DNA of 64,000 bases from JBBWZH01 sp035544115 (lineage in GTDB: Bacteria > Actinomycetota > Actinomycetes > Mycobacteriales > CADCTP01), in contig OY970235.1 in assembly GCA_963714145.1 (NCBI GenBank), positions 8,618,001 through 8,682,000 of the forward strand, read 5' to 3'. The notes below the pieces were generated by a model that did not search any database, was not told the origin of the DNA, and saw only the letters and a program-made list of their open reading frames with translations. Shown here in pieces: positions 44,401 to 52,915 of this stretch (position 1 is the first letter of the stretch; each line of letters opens with the position of its first letter). The position numbers and the translations under genes are program-made.

Positions 44401-47400
44401 TGGAAACCGCCGACGACCCCGACGACTTCGTCCAGGCCACCAGCTACGACGAGCTCAACCGGGTCAAGGAGGAGATCCTCCCGTTCGACCGGGACGACGA
44501 GCGGATCACGACGCCGGACCGGATCGCCTACGGCTACGACGAGGTCGGCCTGCTGCGCGAGGTCAGCGCACCGCCGTCGGACGGGCAGTCGGTCCGCAAC
44601 GTCAGCCGCTACACCCACTTCGACAACGGCTGGACCCGGTCGAGCACCGACCCGTTGGGCATCACCACCAACTACGACTACAACGCGGTCGGCGAGCAGA
44701 CCGCGCGGACCCTGGTCAGCGCCGGCGGCGGCTCCAGCCGGACGATGAGCTGGACGTACTACCCCGACGGCAAGCGCCGGACGCGCTCGGACGACGGGGT
44801 GCCGGTCGGCCAGCACGTCGTCCTGGTCGACAACTCCGACCCGAACGACACCGAGGCCGTCGGCGACTGGCAGACCCTTCCCGGCACCGGGGACGTCGAG
44901 GGCTTCGACTACCGCACCTCCGACCCCGGCAGCGGCGCTGACACGTTCACCTGGAAGGCCGGCATCCCGGCCAGCGGCAGCTACCAGGTCTTCGTCCGCT
45001 ACGCCCCGGGCACCGCGACGGACGCCCGCTACACGGTCGAGCACAACGACGGCAGCACGAGCAGGACGGTCGACCAGACCCAGCACGCCGGCGAGTGGGT
45101 CAGCCTCGGCACGTTCGCCTTCACCGAAGGCAACACCCGCAACATCACCCTGTCCGATCAGGCCAACGGCACCGTCGTCGCCGACGCGGTCCGGCTGGTC
45201 CGCGACAACAGCGGCGACGTCGACACCGAGAAGAAGACGTTCACCGAGTCCTACGACGCCAACGACAACCTCGTCTCGGTCGCCGACTCCACTCCCGGAG
45301 CACCGGTCGACGAATACGCCATCAGCTACGACGGGCTCAACCGCGCCGACAAGGTCGAGGAGCGCCGGAACGGTGCCGTCCGCAACACCACCCGCTACGA
45401 CTACGACCCGAACGGCAACCTGACCGGCTGGCAGCACGACGACCAGGTCGCCAGCTACACCTACGACGTCCGCGACCTGGTGTCCGAGGTGCGGAACGCC
45501 AAGTCCACATCGGACGGTTCACCGAAGGTCAGCACCTTCCGCTACACCGCCCGCGCGCTGATCGACCGGCAGGTCAAGCCCAACGGGAACACCGTCGACT
45601 TCGGCTACTTCGCCGACGGTCTGCTGCAGCACCAGGTGGAGAAGAAGGAGTCGGACGGACCGGTCGTCAACGAACACACGATCGAGTACAACCCGAACGG
45701 CAACCGCACCAAGGACACCGCACACGTCCAGAACGCCGACAACCACGCCGACTCCCTGGACACCGTCGCCAGCTACGGCTACGACCCACGGGACCGGGTC
45801 CGCAGCGTCACCAAGACCGGCGACGGCGACGACACCACCGAGACCTACGTCCATGACGCCAACGACAACGTCATCTCCCAGCGCATCGACGAGGTCAGGA
45901 CCACGTTCCGGTACGACCGCAACCGGCTCGTCTCCGCGACCTCGGCCGGCGCCACCTCGACCTACGCCTACGACCCGTTCGGCCGGCTGAGCAAGGTCAG
46001 CACCGCCGGGCAGCAGTCCGAACGCTACGTCTACGACGGCTTCGACCGGACCACCGAATACCGCCAGGGCGCCGGCGCGGCGACGAAGACCACCCGCTAC
46101 GCCTACGACTCCCTCGACCGCACCATCTCCCGCACCGCCAACGCCACCGGCTCGGACCCCAGGACCACGGTGCTGGAGTACCTCGGCCTCTCCGAGCAGG
46201 TGCTCACCGAGCGCGAGGGCGGCGAGGTCCGCAAGTCCTACCAGTACTCCCCGTTCGGTGAGCTGCTGTCGCTGGTCAACACCAAGGACAACGGCGACGC
46301 GGAGAACGGCTACTACTCCTTCAACGCGCACTCCGATGTGGAGAGCGTCACCGATGACGACGGCGACAACACCTCCACGTACGGCTACTCCGCCTACGGC
46401 GGCAACGACCCGGCCGCGTTCACCGGCGCCGACAAGCCCGACCCGGCCAACCCGGACGCCGAGCCGAACAACGCCTACCGGTTCAACACCAAGCGCTTCG
46501 ACCCAGCCTCCGGCAGCTACGACATGGGCTTCCGGGACTACCGCCCGGCCGAGAACCGGTACCTCTCCCTCGACCTCTACAACGGCGCGCTAGCCGACCT
46601 GAGCCTGACCACCAACCCGTTCACCATGAACCGCTACGCCTTCGGCGGCGGCAACCCGATCAGCATGATCGAGTACGACGGCCACTGGCCGTCCTGGAGC
46701 GACATCGGCCACGCCGCCCTCGACGTCGCCGGCCTCATCCCGGTCGTCGGCGAGGTCGCCGATGTGGCCAACGGCATCTGGTACACCGCCGAAGGCAACT
46801 ACGTCGACGCCGCCCTCTCCTTCGCCTCCGCCATCCCGCTCGCCGGCTACGCCGCCACCGCGGTCAAGGCCGGCAAGTACGGCTCGGACGTGATCAAGGC
46901 CGGCGCAAAGTACGGCGACGAGGGCGCGAACGCGGTCGGAGACGCCACCAAGGCGGTCCCCGGCGGCGCCGCAACCCCACCCAAGGCCGGCGCCCCGGCA
47001 ACCCCAAACACACCAGCCGCGCCCCCCAAGGCCGCCGCCCCCGCACCCCCGAAGGCCCCCGCCGCACCCCCCAAGGCTCCGGCCGCACCGCCGAAGCCGA
47101 AGAACGCCTGCAACAGCTTCACCGCCGCCACGCCGGTACTCATGGCCGGCGGCAGCACCAAGGCCATCGAGAACGTGCAGGTCGGCGACAAGGTGCTCGC
47201 CACCGACCCGGTCAGCGGCCAGACCGAGTCGGAGGCGGTCACCGCACTCATCGTCGGCGAGGGCGACAAGCACCTCGTCCAGATCACCGTCGACACCGAC
47301 GGCGCCCGCGGCAACGCCACCGGAACCGTCACCGCCACCGCAGGCCACCCATTCTGGGTCGACGACGAAGGCCGCTGGGTCGACGCCGGCGACCTCGCCA

Positions 47401-47870
47401 CCGGCGACTGGCTCCGCACCACCGACGGCGACCTACTCCACGTCGTCAACACCCGCGCCTGGACCGAACACCGCCGCGTCCACAACCTCACCGTCAACGG
47501 AATCCACACCTACTACGTCACCGCCGGCGGCGAAAACCTCCTAGTCCACAACAAGACATGTGACGTCCCAGGCGCCACGCCTACGCCGAGCGGCGGCGTC
47601 TACGCGCTGGTCACCGAGAGTGGGACGGTCGTCCGGACAGGCAGGACCAAGAATCTGGCTGCGCGCCGCGGCCGGCATGCACGCGACTATCCCGACCTGA
47701 ACTTTCAGATACTCTACCGCTCCGACGACTATGCGACGCAACGAGGACTGGAGCAGATAGTGAGTGATCGGTACCGGCCCATTCTGAACCGGCACAATCC
47801 AATACGCGCCAACAATCCCCGGTTGGGCCAGTATATGCAGGCGGCGCAGCGATTCCTGGATGGCCCCTGA
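41430..47870 (+). CDS. RHS2: secreted RHS/YD-repeat polymorphic toxin with Hint and GIY-YIG-like nuclease tip
   Basis: A 2146-residue protein. It has a signal peptide (FVGLSSLTVLVVSGLSAPAG), a DUF6531-like entry (VAVNQFSGNAVFSYSPF), YD repeats to about residue 1670 and the core RDYRPAENRYLSLDLY. Residues ~1124-1261 look like an inserted golvesin-type beta domain. A Pro/Ala/Lys linker leads to a Hint domain (residues 1894-2041, from CNSFTAATPVLMAGG to LVHN) and a ~100-residue tip: GGVYALV, VRTGRTKNLAARRGRH and GLEQIVSDRY give the GIY, G, R and E positions of a GIY-YIG nuclease. GTG 41430 follows GAAGGGA. The Imm26-like gene is next. Confidence 0.88.
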   Translation: MTGFRRFVGLSSLTVLVVSGLSAPAGRAEQPAPRGPATSSQVAVAAVSCPPASAGQATTVARQAPAPRPPRTAADAAEATFAAPDTPRRMIPGDEYRVPVTVRNTTTATLPKATYVLSYHWLLPDGDDATNSGNRLETELPADLAPGATVTVQARVEAPSLADIGNKRESFVLRWDLRDRQRGRWLSAGGAIQPLNQDVTVEDPTSDQLGLERFYQYAGTPTGAGSSVAVNQFSGNAVFSYSPFANPSRGLATFVGLAYNSQDTSDSMTGFGWSVSTSTLTRLGTPLDFSSSADFPDTVRLIDGDGTGHEFELNKHDSGDRTKWTYDSPAGVHLFLQRTTGADDNRRWVMTSPDRTQAFFDRQGNQTATVEKNGNELRFTYQQALVGGRSTKVLTAITDATGRRTLTLDYYQRGDSFSFYAGNKKQSGTALANTAIIDRLRSITDLSGRTITFTYSDRGLLQEVVDGAGGPEPKSFVFFYDDAQANRNTKLVRVVDPLGNGSTLQYFTDSGDSLRRWHVRTVTDRVTAATAFDYADPDSSRGSAIASTVTDGNGHAATYLLDGFGRPERLTNAKGETTTLVWDADNNVVRLREDNGALTTWVYDPKTGYPLEIRDAEANAKDFPPTRLGYRTALDGHVADLTEKTSPEGRRWLFGYDDRGNLVAVTDPKGTATPADGDFTSRYRYDELGHLVSTTDANGHTTTYADYDANGYPRRITDPIGCSSFFSYDAVGNVVSSVDAKQKVRTFTYDQFKRPLLTKVPKDAAANDFIVTPGPRYDRNDNVVVLTAANNAVTTVAYDQADRQVSITAPKDTPTGPTKTTTFAYDRVGNLIRETEPKGTLTRDNPNDFTTTSRYDQVDQLIEVTDATGQRATASYDNVGNLITEVDPRKTATADPNDVTTRYAYDLNHQPTRITDAAGNTIAAGYDRDGNTVQSTDEEGNTTLIRLDERAMPVEERVPHTGSGAEITYFTTRYEYDQVGNRTRTITPRGVETADDPDDFVQATSYDELNRVKEEILPFDRDDERITTPDRIAYGYDEVGLLREVSAPPSDGQSVRNVSRYTHFDNGWTRSSTDPLGITTNYDYNAVGEQTARTLVSAGGGSSRTMSWTYYPDGKRRTRSDDGVPVGQHVVLVDNSDPNDTEAVGDWQTLPGTGDVEGFDYRTSDPGSGADTFTWKAGIPASGSYQVFVRYAPGTATDARYTVEHNDGSTSRTVDQTQHAGEWVSLGTFAFTEGNTRNITLSDQANGTVVADAVRLVRDNSGDVDTEKKTFTESYDANDNLVSVADSTPGAPVDEYAISYDGLNRADKVEERRNGAVRNTTRYDYDPNGNLTGWQHDDQVASYTYDVRDLVSEVRNAKSTSDGSPKVSTFRYTARALIDRQVKPNGNTVDFGYFADGLLQHQVEKKESDGPVVNEHTIEYNPNGNRTKDTAHVQNADNHADSLDTVASYGYDPRDRVRSVTKTGDGDDTTETYVHDANDNVISQRIDEVRTTFRYDRNRLVSATSAGATSTYAYDPFGRLSKVSTAGQQSERYVYDGFDRTTEYRQGAGAATKTTRYAYDSLDRTISRTANATGSDPRTTVLEYLGLSEQVLTEREGGEVRKSYQYSPFGELLSLVNTKDNGDAENGYYSFNAHSDVESVTDDDGDNTSTYGYSAYGGNDPAAFTGADKPDPANPDAEPNNAYRFNTKRFDPASGSYDMGFRDYRPAENRYLSLDLYNGALADLSLTTNPFTMNRYAFGGGNPISMIEYDGHWPSWSDIGHAALDVAGLIPVVGEVADVANGIWYTAEGNYVDAALSFASAIPLAGYAATAVKAGKYGSDVIKAGAKYGDEGANAVGDATKAVPGGAATPPKAGAPATPNTPAAPPKAAAPAPPKAPAAPPKAPAAPPKPKNACNSFTAATPVLMAGGSTKAIENVQVGDKVLATDPVSGQTESEAVTALIVGEGDKHLVQITVDTDGARGNATGTVTATAGHPFWVDDEGRWVDAGDLATGDWLRTTDGDLLHVVNTRAWTEHRRVHNLTVNGIHTYYVTAGGENLLVHNKTCDVPGATPTPSGGVYALVTESGTVVRTGRTKNLAARRGRHARDYPDLNFQILYRSDDYATQRGLEQIVSDRYRPILNRHNPIRANNPRLGQYMQAAQRFLDGP

Positions 47871-47884
47871 CGATAGGGACGGCT

Positions 47885-48352
47885 GTGACACAGCAATGGA
47901 AGGTACAGGAAGGCATGGTGATCGCCGTCCCGCTCAAGTCCGGCGGTTGGTCTGCCGGAATAGTCAGCAGGCGCCAACCACGCGGTCAGATTGCTAAGGT
48001 GTATTTCTTCGGCCCACGACTCGCGGAGCCCCCGGACGTTCATCAGTGGCGTCCGCCGCCGCCCGAGGAAGCGATCTATCGATCGATGCTCAGCCTTCAT
48101 TGGGCCGAGTCCGAGGGCTGGCGAAGCAGTGGGGTCTCCGAACACTACGACCGGAACGTGTGGAAACTCGACACCGCACTGCATACCGAGCATGGCACTG
48201 GACGCAAGAGAATCGTCGTCTTCGACGACAAGAATGCCAACAAGGAGATCCAGATTCGTGACCCGCATCCAGGTGAGGACATGAACATTCCGCACGATGG
48301 TCTGGACAGTCTCAACCACATCGCAAAGCTGCTCGACCGCGAACTGGAGTGA
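47885..48352 (+). CDS. Imm26-like immunity protein for RHS2
   Basis: A 155-residue protein starting at GTG 47885, 14 bases after the RHS2 stop. VQEGMVIAVPLKSGGWSAGI followed by GQIAKVYFFGPRL is the typical N-terminal barrel of Imm26-type immunity proteins, and the C-terminal part is EGWRSSGVSEHYDRNVWKLD. The position directly after a nuclease tip makes it the cognate immunity gene. Third positions are clearly less G/C-rich than in the RHS shell, consistent with arrival together with the toxin tip. Confidence 0.78.
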   Translation: MTQQWKVQEGMVIAVPLKSGGWSAGIVSRRQPRGQIAKVYFFGPRLAEPPDVHQWRPPPPEEAIYRSMLSLHWAESEGWRSSGVSEHYDRNVWKLDTALHTEHGTGRKRIVVFDDKNANKEIQIRDPHPGEDMNIPHDGLDSLNHIAKLLDRELE

Positions 48353-48446
48353 CGGGCGCGGTCGAGGAGCGGCAGTCCTGACGACGGTGTCGCGCCAAGG
48401 CCGGCAAATCGATGGAACGCATGGCGTTTCGACAGGAGGGACGGGG

Positions 48447-49484
48447 ATGAGAATCATAGGGTTCGGATTTGTTGGGCTGAGCGTCGCGGCGGTGGCGATC
48501 GCGGGTGCGCCGGCCGCGGCGGCTGCGAACGACGATCGGTTGCCGTTGCCGGGCTATGGCGATATTGCTGTGCATGATTCGCGGCAGCATGTGTTCGTCA
48601 GTGGGGGGCCGGCGACGAACGGGGTGGTGGTCACCGATTTCTCGGGGCGGGTGAAGAAGAGCATCAACGGGCAGTCCGGGGCGACCGGGCTGGTGCTGAG
48701 CGCGGACGGCACGAAGCTGTATGTGGCGCTGGCGGCGGGGGATGCGATCTCGGTGATCGATACCGGGACGCTGGCGGAGACGGCGCGCTTCAGTGTGGGT
48801 CCGCAGACCTGCCCGACGCACCTGGCCCGTACCGGCGCGCTCGTCTGGTTCGGGTACGGCTGTGAGAGCGACTTCAACGGCAAGATCGGGAAGCTGGACA
48901 CGGCGGCCACCCCGCCGGTGGTGAGCCTGGATCAGCAGGGCGCGGACGTGGTGTTCCAGCGGGCGCCGCTGCTCGCCTCGACCGGCACGGACGCCGGGCC
49001 GGTCGTCGCCGGCCAGCTGTCGTTGAGCCTGTCCACGGTCCGGGTGTTCAGCGTGGCCGGTGGCGCGCTGACGCCGGGCGCGACCGGCGACGTGGTCGGG
49101 TCGAGCCTGGCCGACCTGAGCCTCAGGTCCGATGGCACGGAGCTGTCCAGCGCCTCCGGCTCCCGCGACCACGTGGAGTCGTTCGCCTCGGCGGACCTGT
49201 CCCGCCGCGGGGCGTACACGACCGGCTCGCACCCGAACTCGGTCGCGGTGGCGCCGAACGACGACTTCGTCGCGATGGCCCGGACCACCAGCGGTCGGGA
49301 CGACGTGCTGGTCTACGAATCGGGCGGCATCGTCCCGGTGAACACTGTCGATCTGCCCGCCACCGACCTCGTCGCCACTCGCGGCCTGGCCTGGTCCAAG
49401 GACCTGAAGAAGCTGTTCATCGTCACCCAGAAGGCGAACGACACCACCCCGAGTCTGTCCATCGTCGCCAACCCGACCAGGTAG
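48447..49484 (+). CDS. Secreted beta-propeller-like (YncE-type) protein
   Basis: A 345-residue protein with a Sec signal (IIGFGFVGLSVAAVAIAGAP then AAAAAND). The mature part has repeated blade-like strands: LPLPGYGDIAVHDSRQHVFV, TGLVLSADGTKLYVALAAGD, ISVIDTGTLAETARF and LRSDGTELSSASGSRDHV, typical of YncE/40-residue YVTN-type propellers. AGGAGGGA precedes ATG 48447, which replaces the longer open frame. Such proteins are common next to RHS loci in actinobacteria but have no defined role. It may be cell-surface attached. Confidence 0.78.
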   Translation: MRIIGFGFVGLSVAAVAIAGAPAAAAANDDRLPLPGYGDIAVHDSRQHVFVSGGPATNGVVVTDFSGRVKKSINGQSGATGLVLSADGTKLYVALAAGDAISVIDTGTLAETARFSVGPQTCPTHLARTGALVWFGYGCESDFNGKIGKLDTAATPPVVSLDQQGADVVFQRAPLLASTGTDAGPVVAGQLSLSLSTVRVFSVAGGALTPGATGDVVGSSLADLSLRSDGTELSSASGSRDHVESFASADLSRRGAYTTGSHPNSVAVAPNDDFVAMARTTSGRDDVLVYESGGIVPVNTVDLPATDLVATRGLAWSKDLKKLFIVTQKANDTTPSLSIVANPTR

Positions 49485-49550
49485 CGACCACCGCACGTTC
49501 GCGCCCGCCGGTCACCGTGACCGGCGGGCAGCGCGGACGCGAGCTGTGCG

Positions 49551-50384
49551 TCAGGACCTGTCGGCGGGCATGGACTGCCCCGGACGGTACATCTGCGCGG
49601 GCTTGAGGCCGGCGGACTGACCACCGTCGATGGGGACGGTGGCGCCGGTGACGAAGGAGGACTGGTCGGAGCACAGCCAGAGGACAACGTCGGCGACCTC
49701 CTCGGCTCGGCCGACGCGGCGCATCGGGGTGGACTGTCCGGCGCGGTGCTGCGCATCCTGGCCGGCGGCCCGCAGGTGGTGGGTGAGGATCGGGCCGGGT
49801 GCGACCACGTTCACCCGGATCCCCTGGTCGGCGTAGTCCAGCGCGGCGACCTTGGTCAGGCCGATGATCCCGGCCTTGCCGGCGACGTAGCCGGCCAGGT
49901 TGGCGACACCCTGCGGGCCGGCGAGGGAGGCCATGTTGACGATCGCGCCGCCGCCTCCGTCCCGGAGCATCGCCTGGATCTGGTATTTCATGCCGAGGAA
50001 TGTGCCGCGGATGTTGGTGCTGATGGCCCGGTCGAAGTCCGGCGGCTCCAGGTCGGCCAGCGGCGCCGGCAGCGGGCCGTCGGTGGCGTTGTTGAAGGCG
50101 GCGTCCAGCCGGCCGAAGGTGTCGACGGCCCGCTGGACGAGGCGCTGGACGGAGGCCGGATCCGTGACGTCCGTCGGCACCGGCAGTGCCTGCCCGCCGC
50201 GGTCGCGGATGTCCGCGGCGACGGACTCCAGCGCCTGCTGGTCCCGGGCGGCGAGAACGACGGCGGCCCCGGACCGGGCGAACGCCTGGGCGGTCACCGC
50301 GCCGATGCCGCGACTGGCGCCGGCGACCAGGGCCACCTTCCCAGCCAGCGACGGGTGAACAGGCGCGGGGTCTGTGGTGGGCAT
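49551..50384 (-). CDS. Classical short-chain dehydrogenase/reductase
   Basis: A 277-residue SDR. The nucleotide motif is VALVAGASRGIGAVTAQAF, N-N-A-T replaces the usual N-N-A-G (LDAAFNNATDGPL), the catalytic serine is in MASLAGPQGVA, and Y-x-x-x-K is in AGYVAGKAGIIG. The C-terminal end has VTGATVPIDGGQS. The alternation and the R in the second strand (AARDQQAL) favour NADP(H). Start is ATG 50384; the longer open frame is not protein-like. The substrate is unknown. Confidence 0.9.
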   Translation of the reverse strand: MPTTDPAPVHPSLAGKVALVAGASRGIGAVTAQAFARSGAAVVLAARDQQALESVAADIRDRGGQALPVPTDVTDPASVQRLVQRAVDTFGRLDAAFNNATDGPLPAPLADLEPPDFDRAISTNIRGTFLGMKYQIQAMLRDGGGGAIVNMASLAGPQGVANLAGYVAGKAGIIGLTKVAALDYADQGIRVNVVAPGPILTHHLRAAGQDAQHRAGQSTPMRRVGRAEEVADVVLWLCSDQSSFVTGATVPIDGGQSAGLKPAQMYRPGQSMPADRS

Positions 50385-50664
50385 CGGAGGCGCTCCCTGC
50401 GTCGGCAATGCGGGCGGCGGGCCCGCTCGGACGCACCGATCGTCGCCCTGCCCAGGCGCCGGAGTCGTCAGCGTGCGGACGGCCTTTCCCGTGCTCCGGC
50501 CGCCGTAGGACCTGCCGCGACCCGTACGGCGGCGGTCGTAGGCAGGTCGGTCCCGGCGGCGTACCGAGCCGTCGCCGCGGCCGGCCTGCTCGCCACCCGC
50601 CCAGCGCGCGGCGCGCTCGCGCGGGAACGCGGGGTCGCGCGCCAGGTCAGGGGAGAATCGGCCG

Positions 50665-51285
50665 ATGATCGAGGGCACCGGGTCGTGGCCGCGGACGACG
50701 CACGACTGGGCCGCTGGGGTGGATCACGCCCACCTCGACATGATTCGGCGCCGGCCCGGCACGTACGCGCCGGGCGGGCTGCTGCACCTGGTGCTGGAGG
50801 TGATGGCCTACGCCCAGGACGAGGCCGAGGCGTTGGGCCGCCCGGGAGTGTGCCGGGTGATCCTGGGTGCCGACGGCTCGGTCGCGGTTTCCGATGACGG
50901 TCGGGGCACCGATACCCGGCGCGACCCGGCCGGCCGGCCGATCAGGAAGCCCGTCATGGCCACGCCGGACCTCCGGTTCTTCGGCACCGGGCACCGCCGG
51001 CTACTGCCCGATGATCACCCGCGCCATGGCATGTCCGTGGTCACGGCGCTGAGCCGGTGGCTGACCCATACCAACCACCGCCAGGACGGGGCCTGGACGC
51101 AGCGCTACGAACACGGGGTGCCCACGACCGACCTCATGCCCATCCCGCCGTCCGCGGCGGCCGGCACCACGGTCCGCTTCAGCGTCGACCCGGACCTGGT
51201 GCCGAGCCGCACGATCAGCCTCGACCGGATGCGCCACGCCGCGTCCGCCTTCTCCTGGCTCAGCACCGACGTCACGGCGGAGTAG
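50665..51285 (+). CDS. Stand-alone GyrB-like ATPase-domain protein
   Basis: A 206-residue protein that follows the N-terminal half of DNA gyrase B. RRRPGTYAPGGLLHLVLEV is the ATP-lid N-box with the catalytic glutamate, VSDDGRGTDTR is the Mg/ATP-binding D-D-G-R-G, HPRHGMSVVTALSRWL matches the third motif of GyrB but lacks its G-L-H-G-V-G glycine loop, and GTTVRFSVDPDLVPSR matches the start of the transducer domain. Toprim and C-terminal domains are absent. The glycine loss suggests altered or no ATP hydrolysis. It may regulate gyrase or be a relic. Confidence 0.75.
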   Translation: MIEGTGSWPRTTHDWAAGVDHAHLDMIRRRPGTYAPGGLLHLVLEVMAYAQDEAEALGRPGVCRVILGADGSVAVSDDGRGTDTRRDPAGRPIRKPVMATPDLRFFGTGHRRLLPDDHPRHGMSVVTALSRWLTHTNHRQDGAWTQRYEHGVPTTDLMPIPPSAAAGTTVRFSVDPDLVPSRTISLDRMRHAASAFSWLSTDVTAE

Positions 51286-51333
51286 GGCCGCCCGGCGGCA
51301 CGCGTCCTGCCGTGCGGCCGGCGGACCTGCGCG

Positions 51334-52515
51334 TCAGCCGAGGCGTTCGCGGCGGGCTGCCAGGAACGTTCGCTCCGCGTCGTTGGTGACCAGTTCCAGC
51401 GCGGTGTCATAGGCGGCGGCTGCCTCGGCGGTCCGGCCCAGCCGGGTCAGCAGGTCGGCCCGGGTTGCCGGCAGCAGGTGGTAGCCGGGCAGTTCCAGGT
51501 CGGCCAGGTCGGCCAGCGCGGCTGCCGGGCCATGTACCTCGGCCACTGCGATCGCCCGGTTCAGCGCGATCACGGGGGTCGGTGCCACCGCCAGCAGTTG
51601 GTCGTACAGGGCCAGCACCTGCGGCCAGTCGGTGGCCGGGCCGTCGGTGTGCACGGCGTTGATCGCGGCCTGGATCTGGTACGGGCCGGGCTGGTTGCGG
51701 CGCAGGCAGCGCCGCACCAGCTCGTGTCCCTCGGCGATCAGGTCCTGGCTCCACAGCGTCCGGTCCTGCTCCGGCAGCGGCACCAGGGTGCCGTCGGCGG
51801 CGACCCGGGCCGGCCGCCGTGCCTCGATCAGCAGCAGCAGCGCGAGCAGTCCGAGTGCCTCGGGTTCGTCCGGCATCAGGTCGGCCAGCGCGCGGGCCAA
51901 CCGCAGCGCTTCGGCGCACAGGGTGGCCCGGACCAGTTCGCCGGTGGTGGCCGTGTAGCCCTCGTTGAAGATCAGGTAGAGCACGGTGAGCACCGGTGGC
52001 AACCGGTCGGGCAGCTCGTGTTCGCGCGGGATGCGGTACGGGATGCCGGCGTCGCGGATCTTGCGCTTGGCCCGGACGATCCGCTGCGCGATCGTGGCTT
52101 CCGGGACCAGGTAGGCGCGGGCGATCTCGGTGGTCTCCAGCCCGCCGAGCAGCCGCAGGGTCAGCGCGGTCTGGGCGAGCGGGGCCAGCGCCGGGTGGCA
52201 GCAGGTGAAGATGAGCCGCAGTTGGTCGTCACGCACCGGTCCCACCTCGCTCGGTTCGTCGGCGGTGTACAGCAGCAGGGCCTGTTCGTGCCGGGCGTCG
52301 CGGGTGGCGTCCCGGCGGATCCGGTCGATGGCCCGGTTGCGGGCGGTCGTGACGATCCAGGCGCCCGGGTTGGGTGGCAGCTCCGCCCACTTCTCCAGCG
52401 CCACCGCGAACGCGTCCTGAACCGCCTCCTCGGCGAGTCCGATGTCGCCGAGGAGGCGGGCCAGGGTTGCCACGCAGCGGCCGTACTCGGCCCGGTAGAC
52501 GCCCGCGAGATCCAT
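51334..52515 (-). CDS. ECF42-type RNA polymerase sigma factor with C-terminal TPR-like extension
   Basis: A 393-residue sigma factor. Regions 2 and 4 lie in residues 1-180 (LARLLGDIGLAEEAVQDAFA, WIVTTARNRAIDRIRRDA, LRLIFTCCHPALAPLAQTAL, LVPEATIAQRIVRAKRKIR), followed by VLTVLYLIFNEGYTATTG and a long helical domain (DUF6596/TPR). This layout plus the adjacent YCII-type gene defines the ECF42 group, which has no anti-sigma factor; the C-terminal domain is known to be needed for activity. ATG 52515 overlaps the YCII stop. Confidence 0.92.
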   Translation of the reverse strand: MDLAGVYRAEYGRCVATLARLLGDIGLAEEAVQDAFAVALEKWAELPPNPGAWIVTTARNRAIDRIRRDATRDARHEQALLLYTADEPSEVGPVRDDQLRLIFTCCHPALAPLAQTALTLRLLGGLETTEIARAYLVPEATIAQRIVRAKRKIRDAGIPYRIPREHELPDRLPPVLTVLYLIFNEGYTATTGELVRATLCAEALRLARALADLMPDEPEALGLLALLLLIEARRPARVAADGTLVPLPEQDRTLWSQDLIAEGHELVRRCLRRNQPGPYQIQAAINAVHTDGPATDWPQVLALYDQLLAVAPTPVIALNRAIAVAEVHGPAAALADLADLELPGYHLLPATRADLLTRLGRTAEAAAAYDTALELVTNDAERTFLAARRERLG

Positions 52516-52871
52516 CAGTCCTCGGCGTCCTCGCCGAACGGCCGCACCTCGACCGGGCCCATGCACGCGGCCGACGCCTTCTCCGCCCAGGCCAGCGCCG
52601 CGTCCAGGTCGGCGCACTTGATGACCCAGAAGCCGCCGATGTGCTCCTTGGCCTCCGCGAACGGCCCGTCGGTCACGGTGGTCTTCCCGTCGGTCACGGT
52701 GACCACGGTCGAGACGTCCGGGGTGAGCAGGCCGCCGCCGAACACCCACGCGCCGGCGGCCATGACCTCCTTGTTCACCGCGTCCACCTGCTTGTAGACG
52801 GTGGCCATCAGCTCCGGCGGGCTGGCCGGCTGCCCGTCGACGTAGTGGACGGCGAGCATGTACTGCTTCAT
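52515..52871 (-). CDS. YCII/DGPF-family protein paired with the ECF42 sigma factor
   Basis: A 118-residue YCII-domain protein. VTVTDGKTTVTDGPFAEAKE carries the D-G-P-F motif that gives the DGPF name, followed by IGGFWVIKCADLDAALAWAE. YCII domains have a conserved His/Asp site and are suspected enzymes, but in ECF42 operons they are the conserved companions, with regulatory or enzymatic role unsettled. GGAGGAG lies before ATG 52871. The stop overlaps the sigma start (TGATG). Confidence 0.9.
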   Translation of the reverse strand: MKQYMLAVHYVDGQPASPPELMATVYKQVDAVNKEVMAAGAWVFGGGLLTPDVSTVVTVTDGKTTVTDGPFAEAKEHIGGFWVIKCADLDAALAWAEKASAACMGPVEVRPFGEDAED

Positions 52872-52915
52872 GACTGGTCTCCTCCGGTAGTTGGTACAGC
52901 GGGCGGTGAATGTTC

